64,000 nt of DNA from Epiperipatus broadwayi (taxonomy: Eukaryota; Onychophora; Udeonychophora; Euonychophora; Peripatidae): NCBI GenBank assembly GCA_028023455.1, contig JAQFVV010000013.1, positions 13,466,258 to 13,530,257 on the forward strand. Direction: 5' to 3'. The notes under the pieces were generated by a model. It ran no database searches. It was not told the origin of the DNA and saw only the letters and a program-made list of their open reading frames with translations. Every line of letters begins with the position of its first letter. Within the stretch, counting starts at the first letter, position 1. The translations under genes and the position numbers were made by a program. Of the stretch, positions 45,324 to 58,600 are shown piece after piece.

Positions 45324-45882
45324 GTGGGTGCTATTCCTGCTCTGGTTGGCTGCTGTGTCCCTGATGGGCTGGTTTTGGGAAGTGTCAATCTGGTTCTTTA
45401 CTTATTACTTCTTAGTTTTTACCCAAGTTGGCTTTCCAATTTTGGGCAGGTAGACCGATTGTAGTCCCTGCTCATTTGGACTGCTAATTGGGAGTCAGAG
45501 GTATTCAGAATAGACTTGACATGGCTCGGCTGTGGTTCGAGAGTCTATTGCTTGGTGAACTTGGGCCTTGGACCTCGCTGCCTGTTGTGGTGGTTGGCAC
45601 AATGCTGGACTTCACCCATTCAGCTGAAGCATTTGAGTCTTTGCTTTGGGGTCCCAGGGGTGAGACCATTGGGTGATGGTTAACTTCTCGATGGCTGGGC
45701 CATGTGGATCCACATACAGATACACATTAATCACATCACACCAATTTTTATGGATGTAATTATTTTGGAACATATGTACCTTTTACCTTGTTACATTGAA
45801 TCACTGTGTAATCCTCAATGGGTAAGTGTATCCAAAATTTTTGTAGTCTTTTATTAATAAAGGTTACTTTGAGAAAAAAAAA
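45324..45882 (+). mobile_element. Retroposed GC-richer segment with poly(A) and target duplication
   Basis: A 560-bp block much less AT-rich than its flanks. It ends with AATAAA (45856-45861), then 12 bases and an A-run (45874-45884). The 11-mer AATAATAACAA stands on both sides (45313-45323 and 45883-45893), a clear target duplication. It is therefore a reverse-transcribed RNA inserted by LINE machinery: a 5'-truncated LINE 3' UTR, a SINE or a processed pseudogene. The 62-codon frame at 45488-45676 has no recognised domain. A 57-codon frame from 45280 with a hydrophobic stretch (WVLFLLWLAAVSLMGWFW) starts in the left flank and so is fortuitous. Confidence 0.75.
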
Positions 45883-45893
45883 AATAATAACAA

Positions 45894-47536
45894 CATAATT
45901 TACCACAAATGTACATGAATAAAATATAATGTATCAAAATTTAATGATTAATCAAATAAGTAAATAGTAATAAAATAAATAAATATCTGATGTCCTAAAC
46001 TCTCATTTTATTTGTCTTGGAAATTATTATTTAAATAGTTTGTTTATCTAGAAGTGTACTTCTTATATCCTTTTGCAAAATAAATAAATGTTTCGAAAAT
46101 TATTTATATGAGTAGTGAATAAATCTATAACCAACTTTTAAAATTCATACACACATTTAAGACAATCCTAAAATATTTTATTAAACAATAGCATATACTA
46201 TTTTGATCATGTATTCCAATTACTTATAATGTATATTTACCTATCATCTATAATCTATGTTAATTTGGTTAACTATTTCATGAATGAACTTAAGCATAAA
46301 TTTTATATGATTATTTCAAGTTTATATTAATAATTATAATACTTATAAATTACTTCAGATGAATATATCTACCAAATATCCTGTATAATATAGGCCTTGT
46401 CATGCCATTTGATTTTATTATCTTTAAACAGAAAAATATTTTTATACTATCAAGATCCATATACTTCTCACTTTGCTTTTATATAAAATATTTTTTATTA
46501 TTTTTTACTTCACCTGTAAATAAATAAGAATATATTTATTAGCATCACTATTGTGATTAATATATAACATGTTCTTCATATAAGCAAGATATCAGTTTTT
46601 CTAATCTTCCACAGCATATCTTTATAGCTTATACATAAAATGCAGAGAACGACCTCTAACATAAAATTTAATTTAAACGTACTTTTTTGTAATGATTAAT
46701 CAAATAAATAAATCATAACATCATGACAATCAAATAACATTTTGCCTACGGAAAATAATAAAAATAAAAATATCTATCCAGTTTCATGAAATAAATTTTA
46801 TTTTATTCTAGAAGTAATACTATTTTTCTTCTACCTCCATTTTAATATGCATGATTAAAATATCTATTAAAAATTGGATATTTATAAGCACATACTATTT
46901 TTTCCGTTTGCATTTATCTTAAAGATCACAAATAATATCCAAATATAAAGCTATTAAATGCGTATGTTTATTCTTTATTATTTCTTTTGAAAACTTACTT
47001 ATATTCAAATGTCTGTAAATAAAATCAATGAAAGATTTTTTAATCAATAATATTTTTTTAATGTTATTCAAATTGGATTTTTTTAAAAAAAATCATTATT
47101 AATAAAAATGGAATGCGTTTTTTGAACACACCTTAGAATTTTAGCAAATTTAACTTTTCCATAAACAATATTTCAAAGCAGATAAAGAAAACATTACTAT
47201 CTGAATCACATTATTCTTTTACAAAGAGTTCCATTAAAAATTGTTTCATTCATTTCCTAAAATATGATGTAAAGTAGATTTCCTCCTTTTATTTTGCTCA
47301 GAAATTTATTTTGTTCATAAATTCAGAAAATATGTAAGTAAATAAATATGTTTTCATTGTATTATTAGTTCTGAAGTCAAACTTTTAACTACATTTTATT
47401 AAAAGAATTTAAATTATTCTTTACTATATTTCTTTGCTGCCTTCCTTGCATAGCATACTATTAAAATATAAAATATTTTTCCAGCATTTGTAACTCATCA
47501 TTCCAATATAATGTACTTTTCAACAAAAGTCATTAT
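45894..47536. other. AT-rich intergenic DNA
   Basis: No gene, RNA or repeat boundary was recognised over about 1.6 kb. Confidence 0.5.
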
Positions 47537-48107
47537 TTTAACCTTACTACTATGCACCTTGAGTGCTCAATTTTACCATGAGAGGGACCTCTACAAATCT
47601 TAACACAAGATTATGACTTTATAAAGATAAGAATGGTCATCTTATTTTCAACCTATTTTCTAATTATATAGGCAAATCTAAAGCATTTTGATTTGAGAAT
47701 ATGAAGCTAGTAAGTTCTTCATTAATTAAGTCCATTACCTCATCTAGAAATCATTTGTGAAATCTTTTGATTAGCAGTGAGTTATGCACTTAATAAGAAT
47801 TAATGTTTACAATTTTAAATTGATTTGAAATATTTCTAATTATAAGATTTAAATATTAACTTGCTGTGAATTGAAAGATTTCATGAATTTGGTTTCTAGA
47901 TGAGGTTGTGAACTTAATTAGCGAAGAATTTACTAGCTGCACACTCTCAAATCAAAATGCTTTAGATTTGCCTATATAATTAGAAAGTAGGTTGAAAATA
48001 AAATGGCTGCTCTTATCTTTATAAAGTCATAATCTTGTGATAGGATTTGTTAGAGGTCCCTCTCATGGTAAAATTGAGGACTCAAGGTGCATAGTAGTAA
48101 GGTTAAA
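47537..48107. repeat. Long fold-back inverted repeat, arms about 235 bp
   Basis: The left arm (47537 to about 47775) and right arm (about 47870-48107) are inverted copies, similar along their length with scattered differences and small indels. Tips are TTTAACCTTACTACTATGCA and its inverse. Shared blocks include TTTTACCATGAGAGGGACCT, AAGATTATGACTTTATAAAG and AAATCAAAATGC-type sequence. The spacer is about 95 bases. ATGCACTTAATAAGAATTAATG from the spacer (47784) recurs outside the right arm (48133). RNA from either strand would fold into a long hairpin. There is no coding capacity; it is probably a fold-back DNA transposon or MITE. Confidence 0.85.
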
Positions 48108-49174
48108 GCCTTATATGTATTTATGTGCTGACCATGCACTTAATAAGAATTAATGCTTAAAAGTAATTATCGTAAATAAAAACAACAAACAAAATTTTAA
48201 CCATTAATATATATTTAAAAAAAAAAGTTCATTAGAATTATTTTTTTTTAATTTATTCTTATTACAAAGATTAATCTTTAATATTACTAATATACTTTTT
48301 TATAATAAAACAAATATATGTTGTGTGTGTGCACATTTATTCTAGATGCAAATATACATGACCACTTTTTATGACCAGGTTTTCTATACATAAATATAAT
48401 AAAAATTATACTTTAGTATTTTAACAACTATTATTTATTTATATAATAAAATTATAAAAATTAATTATTTTAAAGCAAAAGTAATTAAATAGTATCTATT
48501 TTATTTTATTTTTTTATATTAGTCTCTCCCTTTTCAGATTAGCATTTTTATTGCTAACTGCTTCAATAAGTATATACATAGTGATAAAAGGAGCTTTTTG
48601 ATATAATAATAAATCTATCAACCAAGCCTTTGGTTTGAATTTAGGATGGATAAAATTTGAATTTTGTTGGATATTTTAATCATATTATTTTTAATAATCC
48701 TATTTCATTTCTAACATGAATATAAAATGAGGAAGTAAAGCATTAAAATTGTTACCACTGAATGGATAGATAGAAAGCCTTGTAAATAATTTGTACTTAG
48801 GGAAGGAGAGCTGTTGGAGGAACATTGTTTTGCAAGGAGGTATTTAAGATTGTTTTATTTATTTTTTTATCTATGTAATAACACACTCAATGACTAAAAT
48901 GTACATAATAATAAGTACAGAAACTATGTTGTAAAATGTCACAAAATATTCAGTTTTATCAGTCTTTATCATGAATCTCAACATCATAACTTAATAAATC
49001 CATAAAATATGGTTACATATTTATGAATTTCAACAATAATATTTCAGAGTGTAAAAGTTGATTTAATCATGATATGTTATTAAATCAACTCCATATGTGT
49101 ATATATAAAAATGTCAAGGTCAGAACATTTAAAACTCATTTAACAAATTACCAATACAAATCAATTCTAATAAG
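48108..49174. other. AT-rich intergenic DNA
   Basis: Apart from the repeated 22-mer at 48133, nothing was recognised. Confidence 0.5.
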
Positions 49175-49329
49175 TAATAAAATACAATAATTGAGAAATA
49201 AGATAATAAATTTAAGGCTGAAGTAAACTGAATTAGGTGTGTAAGAGAAATTTTTACATATTTTTTATTTAAAGTGCATGTTTCAATCTTATATTTATTA
49301 TATTATTTCTCAATTATTGTATTACATTT
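49175..49329. repeat. Small inverted-repeat element, MITE-like
   Basis: TAATAAAATACAATAATTGA (from 49175) through about 49215 is the inverse of about 49287-49329, sharing ATACAATAATTGAGAAATAA and TAATAAAT. The spacer is about 70 bases. Its length of about 155 bp and AT-rich arms fit a MITE. Confidence 0.6.
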
Positions 49330-52300
49330 CTAGAGGCTGTATATAATTAAAGTTTACTCTTTTGTGATATAAATATATGGTTGCAAATACTAGAGAGACA
49401 TTATCATTGCTTCTATAATGCATTTATCCAGCCAGAATTTTTCAATTAGACCAAATTTTACATTGTTTGTATTTACTGATTTAAATTTACTTTGCACGTG
49501 CTAGTTTTTTAATGTATATTTTATTCTCTATAATATTATTTTAACAGTTTTTGAACTTATTTAAGTTCAAATATATATAAATTTGTATATATATAACATT
49601 CTTTTATGGACTTGTGATAATCTCTAATGGCAATTATATATTCAAAATGTAAAAGTGTGAATGTTACATTATTTATAATTATTTAAAATATAATAAAATG
49701 GGGTATACTTAAAATTGATTCATTTTAAAGTCTATATCTAAGGTTAAATGATATGTAATAATTTCTAATCCAATAAATGAATAATTAATGAATTTACATA
49801 TTTATTAAATGAGTTTGTTATAAATAGGCATGTACTAAAATTTTCATCTGTAAAATAGTTTTATGTAGCATCTAAAAAAAAGTTTAGCAAAATTATTTAA
49901 GACCATAGTTGACTTATAAAATTTATGACTTCTTTTTTTTGTTTCACCTTCTAGATAAGAACTTTTAAATACCCATGTTTAAACCAATAATTGATGTTCA
50001 GCTATCTTGGCTATGAATTTTTTATCGGAAAAAAATTCTACTGGAAAAATTTTTTTTACTTGGACTGCATTTGACATCAAGTCATGGCTATGAATAAAGA
50101 TCACAATATTTTCTTGATGAACTTAACTCTATCACTTATAATTTTAAGCATTCATATATATGACAATAACTATTGCAACAGCAAATAATAGAGGAAAATC
50201 AAAAATTGATACTCTAATAGTAAACTTTTTAGAGATTTAAAAAGTAATCTCATGTGAGATGGATAGATGAGATAAATGATGTGATGAAGAGAATTTATTG
50301 ATTAAAAGATTCTCAAGTCATGAATCAATAATTCTGGAAAATGATATTATTTACATATATACAATAATCTTAGAATATTTTTTAATAAATGATGCAGGTA
50401 TTCAATAAATTATTGAATAAATGCTGTAAAGAAGAAAAGCTATTGAAAAACTGGGGAGAAAAAATGTATTTTGCAGAGATTGGATATGAATATTGTGAAA
50501 TATGATAGTTTTACTTTCAGTGCTAATGAGGAATAAGTGATGTTCTCATAGATGTAATAATGTGATGCACTCATGATGCTCTGAAAGTCTACCTAAGGTT
50601 TAAAATTTTCTCCAAATAAGCCCCTCGGAGAAGCAGGGCTTTTTATCAATTATATCATTTACCAGGCTTATAACTGTATCAAGTCTATAGGACCCATAAA
50701 GAAAATGAACAAGGCTTTGCCAAACATTCCTTTGTTTTTTTTCTTCAATGTGCTCTCTTGATACCAAGTTGTGCTCAAATTGAGATAACTTTTATGGTGC
50801 TCATCCTCAATGCATACTTGTGTCTATGATAAGGTTTTTATTCCATCATGGTGCTGGAAGTGGGATGCATATAGTATGCCAATAATTACCCTCTTTTCAG
50901 AAATAAAATTTATAACTACAAATTCAGATAGCTATTTTAAATTTAATAACCTAAAATAGCTTGTAAATTGATTCCCCACTTCTAAGTCTATGGAAATATT
51001 AATATATGTGAACATGGCTAACAATAATTTTTTTTATTGTGAAGTGAAATCAGTTGACTTAAACTAAAGTATCCAAATTAGGGATCATATATTAATTTAT
51101 TTCCCATATTAGATAGAGGTAATGTAAACCATGTGGATACATTGATCTATTAACAGTAATACTTGATAACATGCTCCTTAGGGAAATAGTAATTAATCTT
51201 CCAATAAATTTTTTTAAAAATAAAGGATTTTTTTTCCTCATCACGATAATATCAGAAATTTCAGATATGTCAAACATAAGTTTAGTATTTAAAATGTATG
51301 ATAAATTATAAAGCATTGTAAAAAATGAGAACTCTGGGTCATATAAATAATTCCTTTTGTGCTCTCTCTCTCTCCAATAATTTTATCCACTTTTCACTTT
51401 AGTTTTTAGTTTTAAAAATTACTGAAAGAAAAACTTTCTCTTCAGTAAATTATTTAATAACTTTTAATTTTAACATTTAAAAGAGATAAAGCAGATAAAT
51501 TTTCATGTTTAGTAATATTTTTAAAAGAAAAGAAAGAAAATATGGTTTAACATTTTGTTAGAATTTTAGTTTAATTAATTACAGTTATTTTTCTTTATTA
51601 TCTTTTTTCAAAAGAAAATTCAGTGTAATTAATCTGATTATCTTGTTGTTTTTTTGTTAAAAAAACTTTTTTTCATTAAAAAGAAATGTTAAAAATTATT
51701 ATTCTAATTTAAGTTTTTGACTTGGTTTCAAATCTCAGTGTTGAAGGAGGGAAATATCTGAACAATTTCTTCCTTATTAAATTTTTTTATAACAAAGACA
51801 GGATTGTAATTGGTTGAAGACAGATTTGTTCAAAAATAGAAATGGAGGTTAATAAGTTGATGTCAATGTGTTGTAAGAAATTAAATTCTGACCCAACTGT
51901 TGAAGAGGCAGTCAGTTCAAAGCCAGTTGTTGAAGAAAACAGTAGAAGAAGCTATTGAAGAAAAAACAGGAGGATACTTTATCTGTGAAGAGCATACTAT
52001 ATGATTAGCAATAAAAATGTTTTTAAGATAAATACAATCTTGTGTTAAGTTTATCTAAAGGATAAACATCATCTTTCATCATGTAACCAGCTTCACTGAA
52101 AATTTAAAAAAATTAATAAAGAATGTGATACCTCTGAAATAATCTGCAATGTTGTCTCCAACTAAAAACATAAATGTCTTTATGAATTAGCCTCACCTAA
52201 ACATTTTATTGGAAAGAAATTTGATAAATTCTTGCAGTTTGTTAGTCTAAGCTTCTATTGCCATGTAGAATAGACTGTATATAATAATGTGCAAGTGTTG

Positions 52301-55300
52301 CGTCAATCAAAATCATGTATTCATTCAACAAGACCAATAATCCAAGCAAAAGTACCTTGAATCCAACCATGCACAAGGTACAGATGTCAGGGCAATGGTG
52401 AATCCTAACCTATCTGCCTGAACTATTGTCTCTCTGACTATTCCATCCCAGTTGGAGGTCATGGTTCACAAAGAGACTCAAAATAATAAAGGGTTTATAT
52501 GAGAAATTAATGATTTGATGAATTCTGATGATTGCAGAATGATACTGATGTGATTTAATATCGACTACTAATGGTTTGAACCATAACAATTATAATTCTT
52601 TATGGAAACCTTACAAAGAATTGAATCTAAATCAAAGAAATGTAAATAACTAGGGTAATTAATATTAGAGATTTGGAGTAATGACAAACTAAGCTAATTT
52701 AAAATAATATTATAGGAATTTATTAAGAAATTGAGTTATTGGCAATACAAAATAAGTTGAGTTTTGTTTATACAACTAGGTTATACTCCTTGAATTTGCA
52801 ATTACATACTTTAAATACTCATTAAGTACATTAAATAAATTTTAAAATAAAGAAGTATTTGAAAATTCCAATTTAGTAGGTAAATCCAATTAAGACATAA
52901 ATTCGTTTTGATGTGGCTAAATGCAAGTCATTTGATAAATAAAAGTAAAAATTTGTTAATTGATCTGCCAAGAACCAATCAGCAATAAAATATCATTAGC
53001 CCTCTTTAAGAGATTACAAATAAATCTATTATATATATATATATAACAAGACATGAATGATGTGTATTTAAAATGCTATTACATTTAAATCAATTGTATG
53101 TAATGAGTGTGGAAAGCAAAATAGTTCAGCTTAAATAAATTAGATAATCAGATTTACTTAATTAACTGGATTGGTTGGTGAAAGATGTGCCATCACAGCA
53201 GAAAGCATTTCATGTTTGTAAATAAAGATATAAAAATGATGAAGGCAGTATGTGGTTATAGATTACAACAAAAGAACAAATGAGGTCTGTTATGAATTTG
53301 TGAGTGGCTTTGCTAAAAGAAATCCCTGGTATATACAGGTAGATGATGAGAGAAATGTTGGCCCTCCAGCCAAGACATGTCTCTGAATAATAATAATAGA
53401 TTTGATATGCTAGACTTCCCATACACCTTTTAATGGCAATGCCTGGAAAAGGATTCCTAGTAGGAAATACGTCTCCTATTGGGGGGGGTCAAAGTTTGGA
53501 CTGGTCATGTTTAAACTTTCGAAGGTCCTGAGAGGTATGTAGCAAAGCAAGGATAACAATAATAAAGAAATGGTTGTAACTATAAATTACATAACACCCT
53601 AGACATATATATAGATAATGGATCACTAACAATCATAATAAATTAATTCCTGATTAAAATAATTGGCTCTCTGACATAATTGAATGTCCACAGAAACCTT
53701 GGGCCATTAATGAATGGATCATAAAGTATAATATAAAAAGAAAAAGCAAGCATTAATACTAAACTTAGAATAAATTGTCTTCCACACTTTCAAAGTATTT
53801 CATGTATTAGTAAGTTATCAAATAATTCATCATTGAAGATGACAAAATAAGTCAATCTTTTAATTAACATAGACAGATTGGGCATCAAATATCAAACTCA
53901 CTTCTGATGAAGTTTGGCAACATGTAGCATAGTAAATGATATATCACAATCTCAATATTTTACTGATAATAAAAATATATATGTATGAAACATATATTGA
54001 TAAGATGCTATGATAGATGCACTTTCAATGATTTTCTTTCAGGACATTTGTTTTACAGAAATTGTGATAGATTTTACTTAACTGATTTATTAAAATACAT
54101 TATTCTCTCAGAGATAATAAGAGGGCACTTTTAAGTTGGAGATAATAATAAGATACCTAACTTTTAAAATAATTTCAGTCATTTAAAATAAATTTATAAT
54201 ATGAGGTACAAAACTAAACAAGCTTTCTCTATTAATTAATTTAAAGGAAATAAGTCTCCTGAAATGATTTTTAACTGGAGAAAATAAGAGGGAGAAGGTT
54301 TAAGTTAGTTGCTTGTTGAGTTTTATAACTTGGCAGTTTCAATAAGTCAATATTATAAATAAAGCAACAACAAAAAAATTTAAGATAAATTTGCTGCATC
54401 AAAGTAATGTGGAATATTTTTATAAGAATTAATAATTTTAAATTTAAGGAAAAAAATTAAAAGATGCATTTTAAAATTAAGTTGTATAAACATTACTGAT
54501 ATATATAAAATACAAATTAACATTGGTTTAAAAAAAACAAAGTAAGCTAGAATCAGAGACTTGCGGCAAATTGGAGGTTACCTCAACCAATCAGTAGATG
54601 TTCCATAGCTTGAAACAGGCAGTTATAAAATCAGTTGATTTAACAGGCTTTCATGACACAGTACAGTCTCCAGGCTAAGTGTTGAGAGCACTGGGATGGC
54701 ATTGTGATGAGCTGATGAAAACAGAGCTCTGAAAAGCAAATGGCTGGTCTTTTCACCCCTTCATTCTTTAGGCACAATGTACTATAAATACTAATCAACT
54801 CTCATCAATGAACTGTTCTTCAATAATCATCCTTTATCAAAATTTTCTATTTATCTGATCCAGTCTTATCTATTAGGATCCAATCTACATGACATTTGCT
54901 GATGACTTTCTTGGTGGTCAGCATCTGTCTGGGTGGGAAATTACAATCCTGTTTCAACATGCCCTAAGGGTTCATTTTTCTAATTAAAAGAAACAGCAAC
55001 AAGCATGATTAAGTTTATCAGTCATTGTATTAGCAAAGCCTATTTAATTAAGATTTAGATTAAAGAGAATAAATTTTATTCACAAAAATTTTAGGAATTT
55101 GATACATTCTATAAATAATTGGATGACTTTCAAACTTATCTTTGATATAAAACATAAATAGAAATTTACAAAATATTTCTTACAAATATTAGATTGTTTA
55201 CATAATTGATCCTTTAATGTACATTTATCAAAAGATAAATATAAAATGTTACCAACTGATTAATTGCAAAAATGAACACCAATGAAAGAATTTAAAATAT

Positions 55301-55990
55301 TTCTAACATTTTATAGATATCTAGGATTCAATTATTTACTTAGTGCCAATTTAATAAAATAAACAAATATACATATATTTCTACAAATATAAAATAAATC
55401 ACTATTATAAAGAGGTTAGTTTTAATCATAAAATATAAATTAATGAAATATAAATTAGATAAAAGATTATAATATTGATAACAAATATTGATTATAACGA
55501 AATATAAATTAGATAAAAAATAATATTGATTATAAGATATACCTACTTCCATCTATTATGAGATTGGTGTCAGTTAATATGCAAGACTGGGTTCAAACCC
55601 ATACTAGTGCTGATGACATTGGCACAAGGTGAAACAGAAATATGTACTATAATATTTCCAGCTTCATATCCCTTGACTTGGGGAAAAAACAAAAAAAACA
55701 TTTTACTTGGGTGTCCAGTGACAATAAAGGCTGACAAAAGGTTTACTGACTGAGATTTATCTTATTATTATAGGAATGGTAACTGTATTTTAATCTGCAA
55801 GCCTTTAGTTTCTCTTAAATTTATTACTCAGCTAAAAATTCTTAAACTATCATCCTATTAAATGCATTATTTTCTTAACTATTCTTTCTTATCTTCCTCA
55901 TTCTTTTCAATTCATTATTCTTCTAACTTTGGTCCTCTTATTTCATTAGTTACTATTAAATAATAATGATTCAACACGTTTTATATATAA
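49330..55990. other. AT-rich DNA without recognisable genes
   Basis: About 6.6 kb with no convincing gene. Slightly GC-richer patches at 50560-50880, 52240-52460, 53160-53530 and 54540-54960 may be old LTR or transposon remains, but no match inside the window was found. A 38-codon ATG frame at 51842-51958 (MEVNKLMSMCCKKLNSDPTV at its start) has protein-like composition and, after a one-base shift, continues VEEAIEEKTGGYFICEEHT; this is weak evidence for a dead exon. The 3' LTR expected for the next element should lie near its right end but was not identified. Confidence 0.35.
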
Positions 55991-56079
55991 ACAGTCCAGC
56001 AACATAATCAATATGAATTTCAATTCCATAGGGTTATACCCAAAGGGTCTCAGATTCTGAGATTGATCTAATTTTTCCC

Positions 56080-57050
56080 AGGGTCTGGGAGTATTTCATC
56101 ATATGGTTTTAAATGTCAAGCATTAAAAGTTTCTTTTACTACTCCATTGTTAGATAACAGGAATGCATTATTTCCATTCTTTTGTTGAATGAGACGGTCC
56201 TTTGTATAGTGAAAAGAACTTCTGGCATTCTCTATTGTTTACATTACTTGGTTTTGGGTCCCATACCCAGACCAGGTCTCCTATCTTAAATGAGTGGGGG
56301 TTAGTGTTTTTTCTCTCTTGAAGCTTTGCCATTTGAGACATTCATATTCTAGCTTTACCCTGGTCTCTTTTAGGGTTTATATGTGGGGTTTTGACTAGCA
56401 GGGGGCATGGTTTCCAAAGTGGGAGTCATAGTGACATAAACCCCATAGATTCATTGATGATATTATTAATATATTGGGTCACACTTTGGTGGTGATTCAC
56501 CCAACCCCCATGGTTATTGGGTATATATGTTCTGTGAATATGGTTGATTTCTTTCATCACTCACTCACAGGGGTTATATTGAGGATTTTTAATGGTAGTG
56601 TATGTTTGATGCCTTGCTTTTCAACCCATGCTTTTCATTTTTGGAGGTGAAAGCAGGTCCATGGTCTGATAAAATGATCATATGTTTTCTAACTTCATGA
56701 AATTGTTTCCCCTGCAAGACTAATTGTGTTCCATGAGTTGGCTCTCCATATCAGGTAAGCACATACATATTGGAAAATACATCATAGATTACTAAGAGAT
56801 ATTTGTAATGGTTAAATGCTGGTAGAGGCCCATAGTGATCAATTGCCAACAGTTCATTTGGTTTGGATGGAATAATTGTGGTAGGATTGCTGGCATATGA
56901 TTTGTTTGGGGGTTTGCTCCTAGCACAAATAGCATATTTCCTAAGCATCGCCAGCACATGAGTATAAAGGCCATCCCAGTAAAACTGCCACTTTAGTGCC
57001 TTTTTAGTCTTCCTTGAGCCATAATGTTCGATTGCCATAATGTTCGATTA
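56080..57050 (-). pseudogene. Gypsy integrase relic
   Basis: The enzyme that would insert the cDNA into the host chromosome. 57038-56751 gives the zinc-binding H-H-C-C domain (EHYGSRKTKKALKWQFYWDG, then LRKYAICARSKPP) and the first catalytic aspartate in ELLAIDHYGPLP. Near 56675 the frame reads IILSDHGPAF, the second aspartate region. Further on, FKIGDLVWVWDPKP and KFFSLYKGP (near 56290-56200) match the C-terminal GPY/F-type module. The frames between are broken. Confidence 0.8.
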
Positions 57051-57129
57051 AATAATGAATATGGTCTATTAAAGGGGTGTGTAGGTTCCAGGGTACCAGG
57101 ATCTTCAATGGATTATCATAGACTTTGGT

Positions 57130-57801
57130 TCAGATTTTCAGGATTCTATTTTTGATGCTATATTGACCAATAGTGGCCTTGGGATAGTATAACTGTGAAG
57201 ATCGTGACTGGTGGAGGTCAGCAATTATCTGTTGGTAACCTGCTGACTTGGCCTTCCAGTATGGAAGCCTATCCAGTTCATTTTCTACATCAGTATTTGC
57301 TGCATTCAGCATTAGGGTAAGTGGTTGATCTCCAATGGTTTGGGTTTCTGGGAGTGTCTCAATAAGGTGGTAATTTAGGATATCAGTGACAAGATTTTCA
57401 GGCCCCAGACAGTATATTACTTTGAACTTTTGAAGGTATAAGCTACAATGGATTAGCCACTCATTGGTTAAATAGCTACAGTTGAGGAACTCCAAGCACT
57501 TGTGGTCTGTGATGATGATGACCTTGGATCCAAGCAAAAACTGCTTGAATTTATTTCAAGCCCAGAGAATCTCCAGCATCTCTTGTTCTGTAATGGTATA
57601 ATTTAGTTTTGCCCCTTGAAGGGTATGGCTGCGAAACCTGATTACTTGATGTTTACCACTTTCCCCCATTTGGAAAATGATGGCTTCTAATCCTTTCTTA
57701 CTACTGTCTGTCTGGACATAGAAAGAACATGTAAAATCAGGGTGGAATAACATGACCATTTTTAAAAAGTTTTCCTTAATATTTTTTAAACTCTTCATCA
57801 T
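57130..57801 (-). pseudogene. Gypsy RNase H relic
   Basis: Would remove the RNA template during cDNA synthesis. 57801-57556 contains SFYVQTDSSKKGLEAIIFQM (first catalytic D) and NYTITEQEMLEILWA (catalytic E). After a stop at 57555 the frame 57537-57130 reads SKVIIITDHKCLEFL with the TDHK motif and the connection towards integrase. Apart from the stop the domain is well ordered. Confidence 0.85.
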
Positions 57802-57849
57802 ATTTACTCATCTGGATCCATTGCTGGCCTTTCTTTAGAAGATTTAACA

Positions 57850-58600
57850 GATGGGGGTATCCTGTGCAAATCCAGTGTAGTAATTGTGGTAGTAATTGCA
57901 CAACCATAAGAATGACTGGACTAGCTTTTGGGTGGTAGGCTTGGGGAATTTCTTGATGGCTTCCACCTTGTCTAGGTGTGTCTTAATACCCTGTCCATTT
58001 ATGATGTGTCCCAGGAAGGATATCTTGGGGAGGGCAAAACAACTCTTTTCAAGGTTGACTGTTATATTCTTTTCACCGCACTCCTGGAAAAACTTCTCTA
58101 GACACCTTAAATGTTTTCAATGTTTTGTGAGGCAATCACCATGTCATCAACATAGCAAACAATGTTTTTCTTAATTTCTTCCAACAAGACCATGTCAATG
58201 CACCTCATTAATCCAGCTCTGCTATTGATTAAGTGAACAGAACTCTCCTGAACTGATGAGTCTGACCATTGTGTCTAAAAGCAGTATACTTCTGATCCCA
58301 TGGATCTAGTGTCATTTGCCAGTAACTGGTCATAAGGTCCAATGTAGAAAACACAGTCTTGTTGCTAAGTCGAGTGAATATCTCTTTGACAGATGGTGGA
58401 ATGTCTCGTTCAGGGATTGTAATGCTATTGAGCCTGCGGGCATCTAAACATAGTCAGATGGCACCACTTTTCTTTTTGACTACCACCAAAGGGTTGTTAT
58501 ATGATGATGGTCCCTTTTCTATAATTCCCAAATCCATCATCTGTTCTATTTGGGGTTGACTTCCTTTTTGTATTGGAATGGGATCGGATATGTCTTCATT
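57850..58600 (-). pseudogene. Gypsy reverse transcriptase relic
   Basis: Minus-strand blocks in order: MMDLGIIEKG and NPLVVVKKKSGAI (about 58550-58465), LCLDARRLNSITIPERDIPP, FSTLDLMTSYWQMTLDP (about 58345-58290, first catalytic D) and, at about 58165-58140, CYVDDMV with the YVDD catalytic box intact. The frame changes at least three times and stops occur, so no enzyme can be made from this copy. Confidence 0.85.

Noticed and set aside
45280-45453. 57-codon frame with a membrane-like segment
   Set aside because: The start codon lies in the left flank while the rest lies inside the retroposed block, so the frame spans an insertion boundary and is fortuitous.
55575-55610. Box-B-like GGTTCAAACCC suggesting a tRNA or SINE
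   Set aside because: No convincing box A, cloverleaf, A-tail or target duplication was found around it.
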